Positions 8,809 through 16,728 of a stretch of DNA of 64,000 nt are shown piece after piece (within the stretch, counting starts at the first letter, position 1; each line of letters begins with the position of its first letter). The notes under the pieces were generated by a model, which was not told where the DNA came from, made no database searches, and saw only the letters and a program-made list of their open reading frames with translations. Location: the NCBI RefSeq assembly GCF_028609845.1, contig NZ_CP063191.1, forward strand, positions 62,001 to 126,000, given 5' to 3'. The position numbers and the translations under genes are program-made. Source of the stretch: Corynebacterium heidelbergense (lineage in GTDB: Bacteria > Actinomycetota > Actinomycetes > Mycobacteriales > Mycobacteriaceae).

Positions 8809-10566
8809 ATGACCGATCCCAGTGCGCCTACATCCGCCGCTCTCACCGAAACCGCCATGCCCACCCCTCCGATGGAGTTCAATCTGTGGGGCACGCCAGA
8901 CGAGGCCAAGGACCTTTCGGCCTCCGTAAAAAAGATGCTGCACAAAATGCTGGGGGTGACGGAACCCAGTCCGCGCCGAGAGCTCTCGGAGGTGCGCCTA
9001 AGCCCCATACAGCTCAGTGACGCGGACCTCGCCGAGTTGCAGGGGATCGTCGGGGCCGAGTACGTGTCCACCCAGCAGGAACAGCGAGCCCCGCGGGCCC
9101 GCGGGAAGAGCTACCTGGACCTGGTGGATTGGCGCCTGGACCAGGTCATCGCGGCCCCGGATGCGGTGGTGGCCCCCGGCAGCGAAGAGGAGGTGCTGGC
9201 GGTTCTGCGGTGGTGTTCCCAACAGTCGGTGGCAGTGGTGCCGTTTGGCGGGGGTACCTCCGTGGTGGGGGGGTTGAGCCCGCTGGCGGGGGATCATCGC
9301 GCGGTCCTCAGTGTGGATCTTGCCCGCTTCGATCAATGCGAGGATGTGGATGAGGAATCCGGGCTGGCCACCCTCGGTGCTGGCCTGTCCGGACCCCACG
9401 CAGAGATGCTGCTAGCCCAGCACGGCTTGCAAATCGGGCACTTCCCGCAGTCCTTCCCCTATGCCTCGATCGGGGGGTTTGCCGCCACCCGCTCCTCAGG
9501 ACAGAACTCGGCGGGGTATGGCCGTTTCGATGAGATGGTCCGGGAGCTAACGGTGGTTACCCCCAAGGGGATTCTTCACCCCGGCCAGGCTTCTCCAGCC
9601 ACTGCTGCGGGACCGCAGCTCAAGCAGCTGTTCTTGGGCTCGGAGGGGCTGTTCGGCATCATCACGAAGGTCCGCCTGCGGGTCCACCCCATCCCGGAGA
9701 CGAAGCTGTACGAGGCTTTCAGTTTCGCCACCTTCGCCGACGGTGTGCGCGCCCTGCGTACGGTGGAGCAGACGGGGGCGGGACCGACTGTGCTGCGCCT
9801 GTCCGATGAGATTGAGTCCAGCGTCAACCTCACGAGCACTGACAAAATCGGCGAGCAGGACGAGTCGGCGCACACCGGGTGCCTTGCCATCACCCTGTTC
9901 GAGGGCACCACGCAGCACGCGCAATCCCGCCACCAGGAGACCCGTGCGCTGATGCAGCGGCTGGGCGGCGAGTCCTTGGGGGAGGGCCCGGCGCGCAAGT
10001 GGGAGGAGGGCCGGTTCGGCGCGCCCGTGCTGCGCGATTCCCTCATGGACGCCGGGGCCCTGTGCGAAACGCTGGAGACAGCCACGGACTGGTCCAATGT
10101 GCCTCGGCTGAAGAAGGCGGTGGGGGAGGCGCTGGCGAAGGCTCTAGTCCACGATGGCACTCCGGCGCTGATCATGTGCCACGTCTCCCACGTCTACGCG
10201 GAGGGGTGCAGCCTGTACTTCACGATCGTGGGGGCCGCTGGCCCCCAGCCTCAGGCCCGGTGGCGGGCGGCGAAGCAGGCTGCCACTCAGGCCATTGCGG
10301 ATAACGGCGGGACAGTCACACATCATCATGCGGTGGGGACGGATCATTTGCCGTGGATGGACGCCGAGATCGGCGCGCTGGGCATTGAGATCCTCCGCGC
10401 GGTCAAGAGGGAGGTGGACCCGGAGGGGATTTTGAACCCGGGCAAGACCTTTGATCTTTCCGCGCAATCCCGGGTGGGGGCGGGCAACGGCCCTGCGGTT
10501 AGCCCCTCGGGGAGCGCTGCGAGTACCGTCAGCTCCGCTATCGACGAGGGTGGAGAGGGCCAGTAA
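8809..10566 (+). CDS. FAD-binding oxidase, alkyldihydroxyacetonephosphate-synthase-like
   Basis: The 585-residue flavoprotein has the PCMH-type FAD domain (VVAPGSEEEVLAVL, VPFGGGTSVVGG, FPYASIGGFAATRSSGQNSAGYGR, LGSEGLFGIIT) and a C-terminal FAD-oxidase domain ending in DPEGILNPGKTF. The combination and the N-terminal NLWGTPDEAKDLS segment match the bacterial branch of alkyl-DHAP synthase, which in eukaryotes makes the ether bond of ether lipids from acyl-DHAP and a fatty alcohol. The HHHAVGTDH segment fits the active-site His cluster. The bacterial substrate is usually unproven. It is followed after 3 bases by the lipid kinase gene. Confidence 0.85.
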   Translation: MTDPSAPTSAALTETAMPTPPMEFNLWGTPDEAKDLSASVKKMLHKMLGVTEPSPRRELSEVRLSPIQLSDADLAELQGIVGAEYVSTQQEQRAPRARGKSYLDLVDWRLDQVIAAPDAVVAPGSEEEVLAVLRWCSQQSVAVVPFGGGTSVVGGLSPLAGDHRAVLSVDLARFDQCEDVDEESGLATLGAGLSGPHAEMLLAQHGLQIGHFPQSFPYASIGGFAATRSSGQNSAGYGRFDEMVRELTVVTPKGILHPGQASPATAAGPQLKQLFLGSEGLFGIITKVRLRVHPIPETKLYEAFSFATFADGVRALRTVEQTGAGPTVLRLSDEIESSVNLTSTDKIGEQDESAHTGCLAITLFEGTTQHAQSRHQETRALMQRLGGESLGEGPARKWEEGRFGAPVLRDSLMDAGALCETLETATDWSNVPRLKKAVGEALAKALVHDGTPALIMCHVSHVYAEGCSLYFTIVGAAGPQPQARWRAAKQAATQAIADNGGTVTHHHAVGTDHLPWMDAEIGALGIEILRAVKREVDPEGILNPGKTFDLSAQSRVGAGNGPAVSPSGSAASTVSSAIDEGGEGQ

Positions 10567-10569
10567 GCC

Positions 10570-11565
10570 ATGAGTTTTTCAGTGGGAACCGCCCCGATCA
10601 GACGCGTGGCCATGCTCACGAACCCGGCTGCGGGCAAGGGGGCCGCGACTCGTATTGCTGATCGAGCCCGGGGGCACCTTAACCAGCTCGGCGTGGACGT
10701 GGTGGCGATCCAGGGTTCCAGCGCCGCGGCCTCTCGGGAATTGGCGGCGACCATGGTTGCCGACGATCGCATCGATGCCCTGGTGGTGTGCGGCGGCGAC
10801 GGCCTTATCTCGTTGGCGCTGCAGGAGCAAGCTCAGTCTGACAAACCCTTGGGAATCATTCCTGCCGGTACGGGTAATGACCACGCCCGGGAATACAACA
10901 TTCCCACGGATCCCCTCAAGGCAGCCGAGGTGGTGGCGGCGGGATTTTGGACTACCACGGACCTGGGCCGAATGACGCAATGCAAGGCCGGCGCTTTTGG
11001 ATCGCGCGGGGATATGGCGTCCTTAGATGTATCGGGAATTGACGCCGTTTCGAACTCCTGGTTCGGCACCATCGCCTGTGCTGGTTTTGATTCGCTCGTA
11101 AGCGATCGGACGAATAAAATTACCTGGCCAAAGGGGCGAAATCGCTACAACCTGGCCATCGTCATGGAGTTCCTGAACTTCCATTCCATTCCCACTCGGC
11201 TGGTGTTGGACCCAGGTATGGATACTCAGCGCGTGTTGGATGGGAGAATTACCCTATGCGCAATGGGGAATACGCGGAGTTATGGTGGAGGAATGAAGAT
11301 TTGCCCGGACGCGGATCACCACGATGGACTCTTGGATGTCACCATCCTGGGCCAAATGTCCAAACCCAAGGTTGCAACGAAGTTCGGGAAAATCTTCTCC
11401 GGCGCTATTCGCGGCGAGGAGGGCATTGATCTGCACCGGGCCCATTCGGTAGCTATCGATATGCCGGGGATCAACGGTTACGCGGACGGCGATCTTTTCG
11501 CCCCGCTGCCGATGCTTGTGGAAATCGTGCCCGGCGCCGGGCGGTACATCGTCCCGCGGCCGTAG
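10570..11565 (+). CDS. Diacylglycerol-kinase-family lipid kinase (DagK/YegS-like)
   Basis: The 331-residue protein carries the DAGK catalytic domain: MLTNPAAGKG at the nucleotide loop, VVCGGDGLISLAL with the conserved GGDG, and GIIPAGTGNDHARE. The C-terminal half has the beta-rich NAD-kinase-like lobe (LCAMGNTRSYGGGMKICPDADHHDGLLDV) and the final DGDLFAP motif. These enzymes phosphorylate diacylglycerol or related lipids at the membrane. The start ATG at 10570 lies 3 bases behind the previous stop, so it is cotranscribed with the alkyl-DHAP-synthase-like gene. The exact lipid substrate cannot be read from sequence. Confidence 0.92.
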   Translation: MSFSVGTAPIRRVAMLTNPAAGKGAATRIADRARGHLNQLGVDVVAIQGSSAAASRELAATMVADDRIDALVVCGGDGLISLALQEQAQSDKPLGIIPAGTGNDHAREYNIPTDPLKAAEVVAAGFWTTTDLGRMTQCKAGAFGSRGDMASLDVSGIDAVSNSWFGTIACAGFDSLVSDRTNKITWPKGRNRYNLAIVMEFLNFHSIPTRLVLDPGMDTQRVLDGRITLCAMGNTRSYGGGMKICPDADHHDGLLDVTILGQMSKPKVATKFGKIFSGAIRGEEGIDLHRAHSVAIDMPGINGYADGDLFAPLPMLVEIVPGAGRYIVPRP

Positions 11566-11607
11566 TGCGTCGCGGGCACGTCGTGGGGGGGATCCTCGCC
11601 AGTGGCC

Positions 11608-11907
11608 CTAACTCTTGCAACTCGCTGCGTCGGTCGGCAATTGTGCGGCCGCCGCCTGGGCATAGGCGATGCCGGAAGTTCGCCCGTTTGCCGGGGCCTT
11701 GGGTGCGTAGCGTGGCCCTGGGTTACCGATCGTCACGCCGTAGTGGTGCCGCGCGCCGAGCCCACCGGAGGTGGGCTGGCCGACCTTAGCCGACTGGGAT
11801 CCGCCGCTAGTTAGTGAGCGGACAATCCTCGCTGCGACCGTAGGGGTGTACACCTGCGGAAAGGTGATGGCCGCGTTTTTAGCCCGGGTGGTTAGGGAGG
11901 TCAACAT
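11608..11907 (-). CDS. Small basic hypothetical protein (doubtful)
   Basis: This 99-residue frame sits in a 516-base gap otherwise without a gene. Its ATG at 11907 is preceded on the minus strand by AAAAAAGGATCC, a plausible ribosome site with about 8 bases spacing. The product is basic and rich in Ala, Thr and Ser, with no membrane segment and no recognised motif. Codon use is acceptable but not decisive. It could be a real small gene or chance. The rest of the gap, 11908-12081, should hold the promoter of the nuclease gene. Confidence 0.3.
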   Translation of the reverse strand: MLTSLTTRAKNAAITFPQVYTPTVAARIVRSLTSGGSQSAKVGQPTSGGLGARHHYGVTIGNPGPRYAPKAPANGRTSGIAYAQAAAAQLPTDAASCKS

Positions 11908-12081
11908 GCGTGGATCCTTTTTTCAGTCCAAGGAGGGGGAGGGGTTGGGAAGCGGTTGGGGTTCATGGTCAGTCTAGGCCACGGTGGGGGTCCAGGTCCC
12001 TCGGATCGTTGCGGTACTTTTCGACATGCGTGGCTGTAGGTGAGGGCGCCATGTCCCGCGCGCTAGCTAGCCTGTGAACTC

Positions 12082-12966
12082 ATGAGAACGTACTCCTCCC
12101 CGAAGTGTCGAACCCCAACCGCAATTGCTTGGAGCGCGGTGATGGCGAGTTGTGTTCTGATTGGCGCAACTGGGTGTAGTTCCGTCCCGGGGGGTTCTGG
12201 GAACTCGCAGGATAGCGCGGTTGGTGAACCGGCGGGTGCGGCACCAGTGGTTGGGGATGGCGGCGACGGAGATGGCGGTGACGGGGATGGCAGCGGCGGG
12301 GATGCCACGGGGGCGGGGTCCGCGGAGCAACAGCAACCGCAGGGCCCGGTTCCCCCAGTTCCGGTTCCGGGGGCTCAGGTTCCCGTCCCCTTGGGCCCGG
12401 TGCCACTGGGGGCGCCCAATGTCGTCGCAGCTCAGGGGGAGTTGGGCTCCTTGCAGGTCAAGGGGCGTGCCCCGCAGACGGGTTACTCGCGGGAGCAGTT
12501 CGGTCAGCGCTGGAAGGACGTGGACCGAAACGGCTGTGACCAGCGCAATGATGTCCTGGGCCGGGACTTGGTTGACGTGCAGCGCAAGGGGCCCTGCAAG
12601 GTCACCTCGGGTTTGCTGCACGACCCCTACTCCGGGCGGGATATTCGTTTCGAGCGGGGTCCGCAAACCAGCGAGGCCGTTCAGGTCGACCATGTCGTGG
12701 CGCTCGATGATGCGTGGCAGAAAGGGGCGCAGCAGTGGGCTCCGGAACAGCGTGAGGTGTTTGCTAACGACGAGGAAAACCTGTTGGCGGTCGATGGCTC
12801 TCTCAATCAGCAGAAGGGGGCGGGCGATACGGCCACGTGGTTACCGCCCAATGAGTCCTATCGCTGCGCGTACGTCGCCCGACAGGTGCATATCAAGGCG
12901 AAGTATCAATTGTGGGTGACCCAGGCGGAGCGCGATGCGATGGTGCAGTGGCTCGGGCGATGCTAA
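12082..12966 (+). CDS. Secreted HNH endonuclease-family protein (DUF1524-type)
   Basis: The 294-residue protein starts with a signal sequence (hydrophobic residues about 12-28, Cys in IGATGCSS as a weak lipobox) followed by a low-complexity Gly/Asp and Pro/Val linker (residues 32-120). The folded C-terminal part shows the HNH signature: QVDHVVALDDAWQKGA (the DHVVALDDAW core), DEENLLAVDGSLNQQKG with the Asn, and WLPPNESYRCAYVARQV. This is the DUF1524/GmrSD-C type seen in many secreted actinobacterial nucleases. It likely degrades DNA outside the membrane. The lipobox is imperfect (Ala at -3), so it may be released rather than anchored. Confidence 0.85.
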   Translation: MRTYSSPKCRTPTAIAWSAVMASCVLIGATGCSSVPGGSGNSQDSAVGEPAGAAPVVGDGGDGDGGDGDGSGGDATGAGSAEQQQPQGPVPPVPVPGAQVPVPLGPVPLGAPNVVAAQGELGSLQVKGRAPQTGYSREQFGQRWKDVDRNGCDQRNDVLGRDLVDVQRKGPCKVTSGLLHDPYSGRDIRFERGPQTSEAVQVDHVVALDDAWQKGAQQWAPEQREVFANDEENLLAVDGSLNQQKGAGDTATWLPPNESYRCAYVARQVHIKAKYQLWVTQAERDAMVQWLGRC

Positions 12967-13049
12967 TCAGCCGGGCCTACCCGGGAGAGGGGGGCGGCCG
13001 CTGCAGGCAGGGTCACTCCTCGGGGTCACACGGGCGTTGAGCTGCACCG

Positions 13050-13685
13050 TTATCGGCGGCGGCTCACCGTTGGGTTGCCCGGGATCCAGAACCGCAGCGG
13101 GGCTTCGGCGTTCTTCGTGATTCCGACCCGCGGGCCCGTCTGGTAGGGGATCGGTGAGCCCGGGAGGCTCAGCTCAAAAGCGGTGGATGCTTCATCGCCA
13201 CTTGGGGCGGGGAGGCCCGTCGTAGTGCTCCCGTACGTGACTTCACTCGGCGCGGCAAGAGCGATGGTGGCACCGTCCAGGTGCAGGTCCAACCCCAGTG
13301 CCCGTCCTAGGTTCCCCGGCCCGCGGGCTAGCCCGGCGTCGGGGCATGTGAGGCCGCGCCGGGTGCGGGTGGCGTCGTAACCATCTACCACCTCCCCGGA
13401 CCGCAACAGCACCGCGCTGGCGGTACCCGCCGGGGAACACACCACATTGCCTGCCCGGTGGATGCCATAGCTCGCGTACACGTACAGGTGGCCGGGTGGA
13501 CCGAACATCGTTCGGCACCGTGGGGTTGGGCCGTTGGCCGCGTGCGAAGCGGGATCAGCTTCGCCGAGGTAGGCCTCGACTTCGGTGATGCGGATAGCCA
13601 CCGGACCGTGCCGCAGTACCGCGCCCAGGAGCAGGGGGGCGACGACGTCGGCGGGGGAGTTCCAGTCGAAGGTGGGATTGGGCAT
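13050..13685 (-). CDS. DNA-3-methyladenine glycosylase, AAG/Mpg type
   Basis: The 211-residue enzyme excises alkylated and deaminated purines in base-excision repair. It shows the AAG family core ITEVEAYLGEADPASHA (with the catalytic Glu), TPRCRTMFGPPGHLYVYASYGIH and the late PRVGITKNAEAPLRFW. Length agrees with bacterial Mpg (about 190-220). It is convergent with the nuclease gene and divergent from metB, whose operator lies in the shared upstream region. A second, unrelated alkyladenine glycosylase (Tag type) lies at 35223. Confidence 0.93.
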   Translation of the reverse strand: MPNPTFDWNSPADVVAPLLLGAVLRHGPVAIRITEVEAYLGEADPASHAANGPTPRCRTMFGPPGHLYVYASYGIHRAGNVVCSPAGTASAVLLRSGEVVDGYDATRTRRGLTCPDAGLARGPGNLGRALGLDLHLDGATIALAAPSEVTYGSTTTGLPAPSGDEASTAFELSLPGSPIPYQTGPRVGITKNAEAPLRFWIPGNPTVSRRR

Positions 13686-13788
13686 GGGGCCTTCACGGAC
13701 GAGATGGGAAACGGCGAGTTGAGATGCGACGGGACCAGCGGATTAGAGCAGGTCAGTTGGGTACGGGGAGGGGCACCTTCGCCCAAAA

Positions 13789-13804
13789 TGGACAGCTTGG
13801 TCTA
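13789..13804. promoter_or_regulatory. McbR-type operator of metB
   Basis: TGGAC-AGCTTG-GTCTA differs by one base from the palindrome TAGAC-N6-GTCTA known as the binding site of McbR, the TetR-type repressor of sulfur and methionine genes in Corynebacterium glutamicum. It lies 44 bases before the metB start and its right arm runs into TATTCT (13803-13808), a possible -10 element, so bound repressor would block the promoter. Repression relieved by S-adenosylhomocysteine is known from C. glutamicum and is inferred here. Confidence 0.65.
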
Positions 13805-13848
13805 TTCTGGTCCAGTCCACTGAGAACTGTAGACCGCGAGGATCCCCC

Positions 13849-15000
13849 ATGACTACCCCACGCCCCGGCTTCGACACCGCCGCCATCCACGCCGGTTACG
13901 AGCCCGACTCGCACCTGGGCTCTATCAACGTCCCCATCTATGCCTCCACCACCTTTGCTCAGGAGGCTCCCGGGCAGCTCCGTGGCGGGTTCGAATACGG
14001 GCGAGTAGCAAATCCGACGGTGGCCTCACTGGCGCAGACCATTGCCCACCTGGAGGGTGCCAATTTTGGCAAGGTTTTCGCCTCCGGGATGGCGGCGACG
14101 GATTTGCTGCTGCGCGCTCTGTTGCGGCCGGGGGACCATCTCATTTTGGGTAACGACGCCTACGGGGGCACTTACCGCCTCATCGCCTCGGTGTTCGCTG
14201 CCTGGGGGGTGCAGTTCAGCGTCGTGGATACTTCCCGGCCCGCTGAGGTCGCAGCCGCTGTTCGCCCAGAGACGAAAGTGGTGTGGCTGGAAACCCCCAC
14301 CAATCCCATGCTGGCGGTCAGTGATATCGCGGCGATCGCAGCCTGCCTGGATGGCCCCAAGTTGGTGGTGGACAACACCTTTGCTTCCCCCTATCTACAG
14401 CGGCCGTTGTCCCTTGGGGCGGATGTGGTTTTGCATTCCACGACGAAGTACCTCGGGGGGCATTCGGATGCCATCGGTGGGGCCGTTGTGACGGACGATG
14501 GGCAATTGGATGCGGACCTAAATTTCTTGCTCGGCGGCGTGGGTGCCGTAGCCAGTCCGTTCGACGCCTACCTCACCGCGCGCGGCATCAAGACTCTTGG
14601 TGTGCGGATGGAGCGTCATTGCGGCAACGCGCTGCGCGTTGCCGAGCACCTGGAGCAACGTCCAGAGGTTCAGCAGGTCCTCTACCCTGGGTTGGCCAGC
14701 CATCCCGGGCACGAGACCGCTCGGCGCCAAATGGATGCATTTGGCGGTATGGTTTCCGTGCGGTTCGCCGAGGAGCGGGTGGCTGCGGACTTCTGCTCGG
14801 CCACCCGGTTGATCTGCTTGGCTGAATCCCTGGGTGGGGTGGAGAGCCTGGTGGAGCATCCGGCCACGATGACGCATGTCAGCGTTCAGGGGTCTCAGTT
14901 GGAGGTGCCGCGGGATTTGGTGCGCCTGTCCATCGGCATTGAAGACGTCGATGATCTTCTGGCGGACATTGACCGAGCCCTGGATCGTATCGGCAGTTAG
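13849..15000 (+). CDS. metB: Cystathionine gamma-synthase
   Basis: This 383-residue PLP enzyme of the Cys/Met metabolism family joins an activated homoserine ester with cysteine to give cystathionine in methionine synthesis. Visible motifs are FEYGRVANPT (Tyr/Arg phosphate contact of the neighbouring subunit), FASGMAATDLLL, VWLETPTNPML, VVDNTFASPY, and STTKYLGGHSDAIGG with the PLP lysine. The C-terminal SLGGVESLVEHPATMTH is typical of the gamma-synthase group, although cystathionine gamma-lyase or O-acetylhomoserine sulfhydrylase cannot be wholly excluded. The upstream McbR-like operator supports a biosynthetic role. Confidence 0.9.
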   Translation: MTTPRPGFDTAAIHAGYEPDSHLGSINVPIYASTTFAQEAPGQLRGGFEYGRVANPTVASLAQTIAHLEGANFGKVFASGMAATDLLLRALLRPGDHLILGNDAYGGTYRLIASVFAAWGVQFSVVDTSRPAEVAAAVRPETKVVWLETPTNPMLAVSDIAAIAACLDGPKLVVDNTFASPYLQRPLSLGADVVLHSTTKYLGGHSDAIGGAVVTDDGQLDADLNFLLGGVGAVASPFDAYLTARGIKTLGVRMERHCGNALRVAEHLEQRPEVQQVLYPGLASHPGHETARRQMDAFGGMVSVRFAEERVAADFCSATRLICLAESLGGVESLVEHPATMTHVSVQGSQLEVPRDLVRLSIGIEDVDDLLADIDRALDRIGS

Positions 15001-15026
15001 ATCCAGGGCCAGGGCTGCATTCGGTT

Positions 15027-16010
15027 TTAGGGTACTTGGTACCCGAGAGAACGGAGGACCGTCTTCGCAGCCTCCTCGCCCCCGGCGACCTTCTCTATCT
15101 CCATAGTGTGTCCCGCTGTGGGGTTCACGACATTGAGCCCCCAGTCTCCCGGATCGGTTTCGGCGTAAGCCGCGAAGTCGTCTGGGGTATCGGAGACAAT
15201 AATTCCCCCTTGAGACTTGAAGAACCCGATGTTGTCGTCGCCGTAAGCTCTGTAGTCGACAAGATCGACTTCCTGGAAGGCAAGGGGGGAACCGGTTTTG
15301 CCCGTGCACTGTTGACCGGGCATTTGCTCGTTGGGCTTGTCCGGGCGTTCCCACGTGTAGCGCATGAGGCGGCAGCTCTCGAGATAGCCTGTAACCCCTC
15401 GCGGGATGGAGTTGGCAAACTTTGTATCTGGGCTTTGGCCCAGGGGAACAGGGTCCGAGAGCGATGTAGTCGTTTCGTTCGTCTCCAGGGAATCGCTCAT
15501 GGCTCCAGCACTGGTGGTAGGAGAATTCGATGGGTTCTGGGAAGCCGAATCCTCCTTATCGCGGTTGAGGAGGAAGAAGATCCCACCGACTAGCAGGATC
15601 GCCAGAATGAGCGCCCCGATGATCAATAGCGGGGTCTTATTGCCCTTGCCATTGGAGGGGTTGGGGCTGCCGTAGGGGGCCGCTGGACCATTGCCACCTT
15701 GCACCCACGGCCCGGGTTGCCCCGGTTGGTTCTGCTGGCCCGGTTGGCCGTAGCCTGCCCCGTACTGGGGGCCTGGTTGCCCGCCTCTGCCGTACTGCTG
15801 GCCCTGTTGACCGTAGCTTTGCTGGCCGGGGCCCTGCTGCGGGTAACCCGGCTGCCCATACCCCTGACCATAGCCTTGTTGGTGCGAATGACCGCCGCCG
15901 TAACCGGGTCCCCCGCTGTTGGAAGGGTTGTAGGGGGCGTTACCGCCGCCGTAGTTGTGGTTCGGGTAGCCGCCGCCGGGGCTACCGTTGCCGGAGTTGC
16001 CAGATGTCAT
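15027..16010 (-). CDS. Single-pass membrane protein with Gly/Gln-rich N-terminus, unknown function
   Basis: The 327-residue protein has three parts. Residues 1-125 are low complexity, rich in Gly, Gln, Tyr and Pro with repeated GYGQ and QPGQ units, and are presumably cytoplasmic. One strong membrane helix follows at about 128-148 (PLLIIGALILAILLVGGIFFLL). A short Ser/Thr linker leads to an extracellular domain of about 150 residues with two Cys. This layout is common for actinobacterial surface proteins of unknown role. It is convergent with metB. I do not recognise the domain. Confidence 0.8.
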   Translation of the reverse strand: MTSGNSGNGSPGGGYPNHNYGGGNAPYNPSNSGGPGYGGGHSHQQGYGQGYGQPGYPQQGPGQQSYGQQGQQYGRGGQPGPQYGAGYGQPGQQNQPGQPGPWVQGGNGPAAPYGSPNPSNGKGNKTPLLIIGALILAILLVGGIFFLLNRDKEDSASQNPSNSPTTSAGAMSDSLETNETTTSLSDPVPLGQSPDTKFANSIPRGVTGYLESCRLMRYTWERPDKPNEQMPGQQCTGKTGSPLAFQEVDLVDYRAYGDDNIGFFKSQGGIIVSDTPDDFAAYAETDPGDWGLNVVNPTAGHTMEIEKVAGGEEAAKTVLRSLGYQVP

Positions 16011-16318
16011 TGCAATTCTCCAATATCCCGGAGGTCGCTACCGTCCAGGGCTGAGCCGACAGGAGTACGAGGAGTCCCGGGCCGGGAAAGGTTTCCCAAC
16101 CCTAGGCGACACCATAAACTGCCTGGCCGCCTCATGCACGCTAACTGGGCAAACCGTCAGAGCTGGGGTGGGGTTCTTGCCGGGGGGTGGATGGGTGCGG
16201 CCCATTCAGTCGCCGACCCTTTCCGAGCGGAAGGTGAAGGTGGAGTTGGAGGCTGCGGATTTTAGAGTGGGCTGCGGGGCCCATCATTAGTGAGGAAATT
16301 TAAGCCCTAGGTCGGAGT
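16011..16318. other. Intergenic stretch, no gene seen
   Basis: These 308 bases hold the upstream region of the minus-strand membrane-protein gene. The short frames here are not protein-like, and no repeat, tRNA or clear terminator was found. Confidence 0.4.
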
Positions 16319-16654
16319 CTATTTGGATGATTGGGACGTCCGAGGATCGTCTTCACGGCACCGTCTTGACCGAAAGTAGGCAAAGCCATTGGCAGCACGG
16401 GCGCTGACCCCAGCCGTCGCGCCGGTGAACACCGACCCCCGGCTGTTCTCTGACCCGGACAGCACATACCCACGCACCCGCCGGGCCATGGTCTGCCGAT
16501 CGCGCTGCGGGGGCATCTCCGGGCTGCGGTGATCCGCCCCGACCGCCTGAGCCACGTTATAGGCGTACTCGTAGGCGTCGATGATCTTCGCGTCCGTCAT
16601 CCGCTGGCCGGCCTCCCGTAGCCGGTGGGCGGTCGCCAACGCGTGCCGGAACAC
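16319..16654 (-). pseudogene. Gene remnant, possibly C-terminus of a plasmid replication protein
   Basis: A 111-residue frame opens with a GTG; the same frame continues upstream without a stop but lacks a good start. The first half looks protein-like: VFRHALATAHRLREAG, DAYEYAYNVAQAVGADHR, PPQRDRQTMARRVRGYVLSG. The pattern of a helix pair followed by an acidic-aromatic stretch, PP and RRVRGYVL reminds me of the PriCT-like C-terminal region of actinobacterial plasmid replication initiators. That is an impression from memory, not a search result. With no start and no N-terminal domain it would be a fragment. It lies 74 bases downstream of the EXLDI gene on the same strand. Confidence 0.3.
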
Positions 16655-16728
16655 CGTCTCTTCACGGGCAGCCCGCCCTACTACTCTTCGTGAGTTTCCC
16701 TGGGCCCCGGGCGGGCGTGCCTGTCGAT

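Noticed and set aside
13830..13845. Second TAGAC half-site downstream of the metB operator
   Set aside because: The partner half at six bases distance reads GATCC rather than GTCTA.
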